Shown here piece by piece: positions 1 through 4,821 of a stretch of DNA of 5,500 nucleotides (its first letter is position 1; every line of letters begins with the position of its first letter). A program made the position numbers and the translations under genes. The DNA is from Gemmatimonadota bacterium. Its GTDB lineage: Bacteria > Gemmatimonadota > Gemmatimonadetes > Longimicrobiales > Gaopeijiaceae. The stretch spans positions 1 through 5,500 of the forward strand of contig RFGQ01000029.1 in NCBI GenBank assembly GCA_003695865.1, in the 5' to 3' direction. Below the pieces are notes generated by a model. It did not search any database. It worked only from the letters and a program-made list of their open reading frames with translations, and was not told the origin of the DNA.

Positions 1-718
1 CCGCCCGTCCGCCGGCCGCGGTTTCCGGGCCCGGCACGGGGTCGGGCTCGGTCGTCGCGGCCCCGCGTTCCGGCCCGGCCGTCGTCGCACCCCCGCCGGC
101 CGGATCGGCCGATCGATCCGCCCCGCGCCCAGGTTGCCCCCCCGGCCCGTCGGCGCGGCCGTCGGCGGCGAACACGGGCGCGTCCGGATGCCATGCCGAG
201 GCATCGTGGACGGCCAGGGAACCGTCCTCTTCGGCCGAAAAGACGGCGGGGAGGCGCTCGGGAAGGAAGTCCAGGAAGAGCTGCACGGGCACGTGCAACT
301 CGCCTTCGACGCGGACCGCGGGGTCGGCGAGCTGGAGCAGCGTGTCGTTCCAGCGGAAGAAGGGTGAATCCTGCTTGAAGAGGATCTCGGCCCCGTCCGC
401 GAACGACGCCCGGGCCTGCCGTGCACCGTCCTCGACCCGCCAACCCAGGCCCTCGAGCACGTGCACGGGCACCGTCGCGTACGATCCGGGACGCGCGAGC
501 GACACCTCGAGGGTCTCGCCGTCGGGACCCCGTACGAGCAGGGAGCCCCGCTCCTGCGCGTGCGCCGCCCCGGGGACGACGAGAGACAACAGCGCGGCCA
601 CCAAGACGAAGCCGGCCGTGCGGCGCGGCCCGGCGAGCGACCGCGGCGAGAGCGTCCACCGGTCCGCCGTCGGCCCGCCTTCCCGCCCCTCCACGGCAAC
701 GGCGCCGGCGCCGCTCAC
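1..718 (-). CDS. Secreted stalk-domain protein, probable N-acetylmuramoyl-L-alanine amidase (N-terminal part; runs off left edge)
   Basis: The frame is open from the GTG at 718 to the window edge: 239 codons with no stop. A hydrophobic stretch at about residues 36-50 ending in AHAQ (cleavage near Ala54) predicts a signal peptide and export. Residues about 58-176 form a compact beta-rich domain containing FFRWND (120-125), LQLADPAVRVEG (128-139) and HVPVQLFLDFLPE (142-154). To me this resembles the copper-amine-oxidase-N-like stalk domain found in front of Amidase_3 catalytic domains, especially in Gemmatimonadota. From about residue 177 a Gly/Pro/Ala/Thr-rich, probably disordered linker runs to the edge. 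The catalytic domain is outside the window, so amidase function (cleaving the bond between MurNAc and the stem peptide) is inference. The GTG overlaps the smpB stop (GTGA) and has GGAGG seven bases upstream, supporting this start and translational coupling to smpB. The n-region before the hydrophobic core is unusually long, about 35 residues. Confidence 0.75.
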   Translation of the reverse strand, partial: MSGAGAVAVEGREGGPTADRWTLSPRSLAGPRRTAGFVLVAALLSLVVPGAAHAQERGSLLVRGPDGETLEVSLARPGSYATVPVHVLEGLGWRVEDGARQARASFADGAEILFKQDSPFFRWNDTLLQLADPAVRVEGELHVPVQLFLDFLPERLPAVFSAEEDGSLAVHDASAWHPDAPVFAADGRADGPGGQPGRGADRSADPAGGGATTAGPERGAATTEPDPVPGPETAAGGRA

Positions 719-1179
719 GAACGGGCCTCCACGGCGCGGCGAGCCTCCCGCTCCTGCGCACGCTTCTTGAGGGTCTCGCGCTTGTCGTGGAGCTTGCGGC
801 CCCGGGCCAGGCCCAGGGTCACCTTCGCATACCCGTCCCGGAAGTAGACCTCGAGCGGCACCAGGGTCAGCCCCTTCTCTTCGACCCGGCCGATGAGCTT
901 GCGGATCTCGTGTCGGTGAAGCAGCAGCTTGCGAGGCCGCAGTGGGTCCTCGTTGTTGTAGGTCGCCGGCTCGTAGGGAGCGATGTGCAGACTGTACAGC
1001 CAGACCTCGCCGCCTTCGACCCGCGCGAACGCGTCCTGGAACGAGACCCGGCCCTCGCGCAGCGACTTCACCTCGGGGCCGCGGAGCACCAGACCGGCCT
1101 CCCACGTCTCCAGAATGTCGTATTCGTGGCGCGCCTTGCGGTTGCGCGCCACCAGCTTCCGACCTCGGTCGTCGCTCAC
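715..1179 (-). CDS. smpB: SsrA-binding protein SmpB
   Basis: SmpB binds tmRNA (SsrA) and carries it to stalled ribosomes for trans-translation, which rescues the ribosome and tags the unfinished peptide. The 154-residue length is normal. Family hallmarks are in order: ARNRKARHEYDI (11-22), GPEVKSLREG (34-43) in the OB-fold, HIAPYEPATYNN (65-76), RKLLLHRHEI (83-92), KGLTLVPL (102-109), and the basic C-terminal tail GRKLHDKRETLKKR (127-140), which enters the decoding centre and forms a helix in the empty mRNA channel. The start is GTG, with CGGAGA eight bases upstream. The gene follows the L,D-transpeptidase gene after 58 bases and shares a GTGA overlap with the next gene. The tmRNA gene ssrA, often nearby in other bacteria, is not in this window. 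Identification is secure. Confidence 0.98.
   Translation of the reverse strand: MSDDRGRKLVARNRKARHEYDILETWEAGLVLRGPEVKSLREGRVSFQDAFARVEGGEVWLYSLHIAPYEPATYNNEDPLRPRKLLLHRHEIRKLIGRVEEKGLTLVPLEVYFRDGYAKVTLGLARGRKLHDKRETLKKRAQEREARRAVEARS
726..730 (-). promoter_or_regulatory. Ribosome binding site of the left-edge secreted protein gene
   Basis: On the minus strand this reads GGAGG and lies seven bases before the GTG at 718-716, inside the last codons of smpB. It decides the start of the downstream gene: a later in-frame GTG (codon 9) has no such spacing. Its position implies that ribosomes finishing smpB deliver translation to the next gene. Confidence 0.7.
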
Positions 1180-1187
1180 GCCTCGTG

Positions 1188-1193
1188 TCTCCG
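1188..1193 (-). promoter_or_regulatory. Ribosome binding site of smpB
   Basis: The minus strand reads CGGAGA here, eight bases before the GTG start at 1179. A second purine run (GAGG at 1184-1181) is only one base from the start, too close to work. This supports the GTG as the true smpB start. The rest of the 58-base gap (1180-1237) shows no hairpin followed by T residues and no convincing -35/-10 pair. Confidence 0.55.
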
Positions 1194-1237
1194 GCTCGGG
1201 AAGGAGCAGCCCCGTTCGCGTTGTCGGCGCCGCCCGG

Positions 1238-1984
1238 TCAGAAGATAAGCACCGGAGTACCCACCTTCACCTTGCGCATCAGCTCGCGGGCGTCCTCGTT
1301 GGTGAGACGGATGCAGCCGTGCGATACCCTTCGGTCGTCGGGATCGGGACGCAGGAGCAACTCCGGCCGATCGGTGCCGTGGATGGCCAGGCCGTCCCCC
1401 AGATAGAGGGCGGTGTTACCCATGACTCCGGGGATTCGCCGCACGGGATCGTCGCGGCCGGGGACGGGCAGGCCCCGCTCCACGTAATACCAGTCGGGCG
1501 CCTCCCAGACGGGGTCGGTCTCGATGCGCCGAATGCGGAACAGCCCCTCGGGGGTGCGGAACGTCCAGCGGTGCTCGCCGCGCTCCAGCCGGAAGCCCGT
1601 GCCCGTGCCCGCGGGCGCAGACCACACCGCGCGCGGACCGTCGAACAGATAGACGCGGTTCTCACGCAGGTGCACGACCACGTAGGGCCCGGCCGTCTCG
1701 ACGAGCGGTGCGTCGAGTTCGGGGAGCGCCCCGGCGCGAACGGAGCGGGAGCGGGTCGCCTCGTCCCAGCCGGGTACGTTTACGCCCGGTCCGCGGGCGG
1801 CCCGATCCTGCGCCCGGACGCCCGGCGGGAGCAGACACAGCGCCGCGGCGGCGAGCGCGGTGAGAGGCGCCGGTCCTAGAGTGTGGCGATCGGGCACGCA
1901 CCGACGTGGGCCGCTCGGCCGCGGCGCCCGCGGCCGATCGCCCCCGTCCGGCACCGGATCACCCGGCCTTGGCGCCCTGCTCAC
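1238..1984 (-). CDS. Secreted L,D-transpeptidase (YkuD family)
   Basis: Enzymes of this family form 3-3 cross-links in peptidoglycan, or attach proteins to it, with a catalytic cysteine outside the cytoplasmic membrane. The 248-residue product has a hydrophobic segment at about 39-52 followed by GVRAQ, a likely signal-peptidase site after Ala58. The YkuD domain fills about residues 100-248. It begins YVVVHLRENRVYLFDG, continues with TPEGLFRI, and ends with the active site IHGT (His202) and SHGCIRL (Ser221, His222, Cys224, Arg226), then GTPVLIF at the C-terminus. There is no LysM or other wall-binding domain. The first 35 residues are rich in Pro and Arg and precede the signal core, which is unusual. 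The GTG start has GGAGGAG eight bases upstream, inside the preceding yihY-like gene, and the two genes overlap by 26 bases; a later in-frame GTG (1954) lacks a comparable site. Exact substrate (cross-linking or protein anchoring) cannot be read from sequence. Confidence 0.93.
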   Translation of the reverse strand: MSRAPRPGDPVPDGGDRPRAPRPSGPRRCVPDRHTLGPAPLTALAAAALCLLPPGVRAQDRAARGPGVNVPGWDEATRSRSVRAGALPELDAPLVETAGPYVVVHLRENRVYLFDGPRAVWSAPAGTGTGFRLERGEHRWTFRTPEGLFRIRRIETDPVWEAPDWYYVERGLPVPGRDDPVRRIPGVMGNTALYLGDGLAIHGTDRPELLLRPDPDDRRVSHGCIRLTNEDARELMRKVKVGTPVLIF

Positions 1985-2909
1985 CGTCTGCGCTCCTCCG
2001 CTCGTTCAGCGCGCGTGCGAGATGGGCCCGGCGGGCCGCGCGCATGGTCGAAACCTGGGCGATTTCACCACTCAGGATGAACACCACCGACCCGTAATAG
2101 ATCCAGAAAAAGAGCAGGACGAGCGTGGCCAGATTCCCATACGTCGTGCGGTACACGGCCACCTCGGTGGCATACCATCCGAAGCCCAGCTTCATGGCCT
2201 CGAACGTCACGGCCATCACCGTCGCCGCGATGAACACGGTGCGGCGCGGAAGACGCTGCGCCGGGAGGTAGCGGTAGACCAGCACGAACAGCACCCAGAC
2301 CGACGCGAAGGCCGCCACGTAGCCGAGCAACGCTTCGGCGGCCCCGAGCACCTGGTCTCCGACGCCCACCCCGAGCACCTGGGCCCACCAGTTTCCCACG
2401 CTGCGCAGGATGATCGTGAGGGCCACGTTCACCAGAATGAGCGCGCCGCCCACCACGACCATCTGGATGTCGAAGATCTTGCCGCCCACGATGCCGCGGT
2501 CCTGGGCGATGTCGAAGACCTCGCGCAGCGCAGCCCGCAGCGTTCCCACGAGCCGGGTCGACAGCCAGAGGAACAGCAGCGCACCGATCAGGCTGAACCC
2601 CGCGCGCTCGTCCACGAGCCGGTCGAGCACGCCCCCCAGGTCGCGGGCCAGGTCGACGCCGCCCGCCGAGGGGGGAATGAAGTCCTGCAGCAGGGGGGTG
2701 ATGACCTGCGCGGGCTCCCCGTAACGGGCCTTCACCAGAAAGCCCCAGAGCCCGATCGTGAGCAGCAGAAGGGGGACCACCGCCACGAGCACGTTGAAGG
2801 CGATGGCCCCCGCCAGGAAGAAGATGTTGTCCTCGGCCGACTTCTGGACCACCCGGGCCCAGAAGTCTCGGAGACGCTGCAGGCGTCCGCCCAGCACGTG
2901 CTGCGGCAC
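1959..2909 (-). CDS. YihY/BrkB-family inner membrane protein
   Basis: This is a 316-residue polytopic membrane protein of the YihY/BrkB (formerly 'ribonuclease BN') family. Six hydrophobic segments are visible at about 29-58, 105-121, 147-168, 189-213, 222-245 and 259-285. Family hallmarks are LAGAIAFNVLVAVVPLLLL (32-50) in the first segment and YGNLATLVLLFFWIYYGSVV (257-276) followed by FILSGEIAQ (277-285) in the last. The C-terminal tail is short, charged and cytoplasmic. The biochemical role of the family is unsettled: the old RNase BN label is known to be wrong, and transport or envelope roles have been suggested. The GTG start is the first usable one in frame. No ATG, GTG or TTG occurs upstream back to the ytxH-like stop, and no clear Shine-Dalgarno precedes it, so the exact start is less certain than for its neighbours. 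It follows the ytxH-like gene by 32 bases and overlaps the L,D-transpeptidase gene by 26. Confidence 0.92.
   Translation of the reverse strand: MPQHVLGGRLQRLRDFWARVVQKSAEDNIFFLAGAIAFNVLVAVVPLLLLTIGLWGFLVKARYGEPAQVITPLLQDFIPPSAGGVDLARDLGGVLDRLVDERAGFSLIGALLFLWLSTRLVGTLRAALREVFDIAQDRGIVGGKIFDIQMVVVGGALILVNVALTIILRSVGNWWAQVLGVGVGDQVLGAAEALLGYVAAFASVWVLFVLVYRYLPAQRLPRRTVFIAATVMAVTFEAMKLGFGWYATEVAVYRTTYGNLATLVLLFFWIYYGSVVFILSGEIAQVSTMRAARRAHLARALNERRSADGEQGAKAG
1993..1999 (-). promoter_or_regulatory. Ribosome binding site of the L,D-transpeptidase gene, inside the yihY-like gene
   Basis: The minus strand reads GGAGGAG, the strongest Shine-Dalgarno match in the window, eight bases before the GTG at 1984-1982. 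It lies within the last dozen codons of the upstream yihY-like gene (codons for E-R-R-S), so the L,D-transpeptidase starts before yihY translation ends. It fixes the long N-terminus of the transpeptidase. Confidence 0.75.
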
Positions 2910-2941
2910 GGGAGCCGAATCCGGGGAACGCCGGTGCCGGC

Positions 2942-3364
2942 CTAGGCCTGCGCCTCGTCCGCCTCGTCCCCTTCACGGGCCGCCTCACGGGCGGCTTCGA
3001 TGCCAGCCCGGTAGGCGGCCTTGGAGCGCTCGAGCTTGTCGGTGAGTTCGGCGCGGGCGTCGGCCGCGGCCTGGCGTCCGGCGTCGACGGCCTCCTTCAC
3101 CCGCTCGACCCGGTCTTCGACCCCGTCCCGCACCGTCTCGAGCCGCTCCTCGATCAGCCGCTGCGCCTCGCGGACGCGGGCCTCGGCGGCATCGCGCAGC
3201 TCGCGCGCCCGCTCCCGCAGCTCCTCCTGCGTCTCCTTACCGGACTTGGGCGCGAAGAGCAGCGCCAGCCCCGCGCCGACGAGCGCGCCGACCAGGAACG
3301 TCCCCACCCCGCTCCCGCGGTCGCGCTCGATGACGATCGTGGGCACCTCGTCGTGGTCACGCAT
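2942..3364 (-). CDS. YtxH-like membrane-anchored coiled-coil protein
   Basis: This is a small 140-residue protein. A short polar N-terminus is followed by one glycine/alanine-rich membrane segment (about 18-38) leading into LLFAPKSGKETQEEL (35-49), the hallmark of the YtxH family. Residues 44-130 are then almost entirely charged and Ala-rich with heptad-like spacing, predicting a long amphipathic helix or coiled coil, and the tail is acidic (EGDEADEAQA). YtxH proteins are often linked to general stress responses, but their molecular function is unknown. Here the protein would be anchored by its N-terminus with the helix in the cytoplasm or at the membrane surface. The start is ATG, the only one among the visible starts, with AGGAG eleven bases upstream (3380-3376). 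The gene sits 63 bases after pgi, beyond a GC-rich hairpin, and 32 bases before the yihY-like gene, so it may head a second transcription unit. Confidence 0.85.
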   Translation of the reverse strand: MRDHDEVPTIVIERDRGSGVGTFLVGALVGAGLALLFAPKSGKETQEELRERARELRDAAEARVREAQRLIEERLETVRDGVEDRVERVKEAVDAGRQAAADARAELTDKLERSKAAYRAGIEAAREAAREGDEADEAQA

Positions 3365-3397
3365 GGAATCTCGTTCTCCTGAGTTCTCTTGGACACT

Positions 3398-3418
3398 CCG
3401 GCCCTGTACCCGGGCCGG
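3398..3418 (-). terminator. GC-rich hairpin after pgi, possible weak terminator or mRNA 3' stabiliser
   Basis: CCGGCCC (3398-3404) and GGGCCGG (3412-3418) form a perfect seven-base-pair stem with a seven-base loop, nine bases past the pgi stop codon in the transcribed direction. No run of T follows the stem on the minus strand (the next bases are AGTGTCC), so it is not a classic intrinsic terminator. It could cause partial termination, protect the pgi mRNA end, or be chance in GC-rich DNA. It lies in the longest gap of the window. Confidence 0.3.
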
Positions 3419-3427
3419 TCGTGCACT

Positions 3428-4807
3428 TTACACCGCTCGGGTCCCGTCGGTTGCGCCGGGCTCGGGGGCCTCGAAGCCGGGGCGGCCCATGAGCCCATAC
3501 GTGAGCCGCTTGCCCAACTCGACGCCGGGTTGATCGAGCGGATCCACACCGTAGAGCGCGCCCGCGTACACCGTCGCGTACTCCCAGAGCAGGAAGAGTC
3601 CGCCCAGTGCCTCCGCGTCGAGACGACCCGCGTCGATCGTGAGGCTGGGGCGCCCTCCGCGGCGGAGCGCCTCGGTGGTCGCCCGCCGCTCGGCATCGAG
3701 CAGCTCGGCCAGGGTGTGGCCGGCGAGATACCCGAGCGTCTCGTCGGCGCCGCGGTGGTCCGGAATGGCTACCGGATCGCCGTGGGGCTCGGCACGCACG
3801 AACACGACCACCTTGTCGTGAGGCCCCTCCATGAAGAGCTGCACCTGCGCGTGCTGATCGACCGCGCCCAGAGCCGGGAGCGGCGTGGGGCCGACGTGGC
3901 CGCCGCCGGGCGTGTGCTTGCCGAGCGACTCGGCCCAGAGCTGCTGGTACCACAGCGCAAACGCCCGCAGCCGGTCGTGGTAGGGCATGAGCACGTGGAT
4001 GGGCCGCCCGTACTCCGAATCGGCCACGTGCAGCAGCGTCGCCAGCAGACCGGCGGGGTTCTCGGTGAGCGCGGGCGCCTCACAGCGCTCGGCCATCGTC
4101 CGGGCGCCGCCGAGCAGCGCCTCGATGTCGACCCCGGTCGCCGCCGCGGGAAAGAGTCCCACGGGCGAAAGGACCGAAAAGCGGCCGCCCACGTTCGGAG
4201 GGATGCTCAGCGCCGGGATTCCCTCGGCCTCTGCGATCGCCCGCAGGGCGCCTCGCTCGGGGTCGGTCGTGAACAGGAAATGCCCGCGCGCGGCCTCGTC
4301 TCCGACGAGCGCCCGCAGGCGCCCCTCGATCACCAGGTACAGGGCCATGGTCTCGGCCGTCGATCCCGACTTGCTGACCACGTTGAACAACGTGCGCGTC
4401 AGGTCGAGTTCGTCGAGCAGCGCCCGCACCGTCGAGGGATCGGGATTGTCGAGCACGTAGAGGCGAGGATAGTGCTCTCGGCGCTCGTCGCTCCACTGGT
4501 TCCACAGCGGACCGAGCAGGCCGTCGCGCACGGCGCGCGCCCCCAACGCCGAGCCACCGATCCCCACCACCACCAGGTTCTCGAACCACTGTCCGAAGCT
4601 CTCCGCCACCGCCGCGACCCCCCGAGCCGCCTCGAGGTCGTGGGGCAGATCGAGGAAGCCGAGGGCGCCCCCGGCACGGCGGGCCGCCACCGCGTCTCGG
4701 GCCCGCGCGAAGCGCTCCTGCAGGTCGCCTCCGAGGCGCTGTGGATCCACGCCGCCCGAGCCCACCGCCGGCGTGAGCATGTTCGTGTAGTCGATACGGA
4801 TGGACAC
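3428..4807 (-). CDS. pgi: Glucose-6-phosphate isomerase
   Basis: Cytoplasmic enzyme interconverting glucose 6-phosphate and fructose 6-phosphate in glycolysis and gluconeogenesis. The 459-residue length matches the short Bacillus-type form rather than the roughly 550-residue E. coli form. Visible landmarks are VVVGIGGSALGARA (79-92) and the phosphate-binding loop VSKSGSTAET (144-153), both in SIS-type folds. Further on are NVGGRFSVLSPVGLFPAA (205-222) with Arg209, WAESLGK (291-297) with the probable catalytic base Glu293, VDQHAQVQ (316-323) with His319, and the C-terminal signature GVDPLDQPGVELGK (420-433) with Lys433. All expected active-site residues appear present. The GTG start has GGAG five bases upstream (4816-4813), preferred over the in-frame ATG at codon 10. 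The gene begins 14 bases after the stop of the metallo-hydrolase gene, so the two are probably cotranscribed. The last 20 residues are Pro/Gly/acidic and likely a disordered tail. Confidence 0.97.
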   Translation of the reverse strand: MSIRIDYTNMLTPAVGSGGVDPQRLGGDLQERFARARDAVAARRAGGALGFLDLPHDLEAARGVAAVAESFGQWFENLVVVGIGGSALGARAVRDGLLGPLWNQWSDERREHYPRLYVLDNPDPSTVRALLDELDLTRTLFNVVSKSGSTAETMALYLVIEGRLRALVGDEAARGHFLFTTDPERGALRAIAEAEGIPALSIPPNVGGRFSVLSPVGLFPAAATGVDIEALLGGARTMAERCEAPALTENPAGLLATLLHVADSEYGRPIHVLMPYHDRLRAFALWYQQLWAESLGKHTPGGGHVGPTPLPALGAVDQHAQVQLFMEGPHDKVVVFVRAEPHGDPVAIPDHRGADETLGYLAGHTLAELLDAERRATTEALRRGGRPSLTIDAGRLDAEALGGLFLLWEYATVYAGALYGVDPLDQPGVELGKRLTYGLMGRPGFEAPEPGATDGTRAV

Positions 4808-4812
4808 CGTGG

Positions 4813-4816
4813 CTCC
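4813..4816 (-). promoter_or_regulatory. Ribosome binding site of pgi
   Basis: The minus strand reads GGAG five bases before the GTG at 4807, within the 14-base gap after the metallo-hydrolase stop. It supports the GTG start over the in-frame ATG nine codons later. The gap is too short for an independent promoter, which favours readthrough from the gene to the right. Confidence 0.5.
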
Positions 4817-4821
4817 GCGTG

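Noticed and set aside
1180..1237. Promoter or terminator in the gap before smpB
   Set aside because: No -35/-10 pair with sensible spacing and no stem followed by T residues could be found; only the smpB ribosome binding site is supportable.
421..1248. A 275-codon plus-strand frame over smpB and the left-edge gene
   Set aside because: It is antisense to smpB, whose motifs are unmistakable; its composition is Arg/Pro/Ala noise.
2930..2942. GCCGG-CA-CCGGC inverted repeat between the ytxH-like and yihY-like genes as a terminator
   Set aside because: The loop would be only two bases and no T run follows, so it is probably a by-product of GC-rich composition.
1860..2945. A 361-codon open frame on the plus strand opposite the yihY-like gene
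   Set aside because: It is extremely rich in His, Arg, Glu and Gln, as expected when hydrophobic membrane codons are read in reverse. It has no domain and no believable ribosome binding site.
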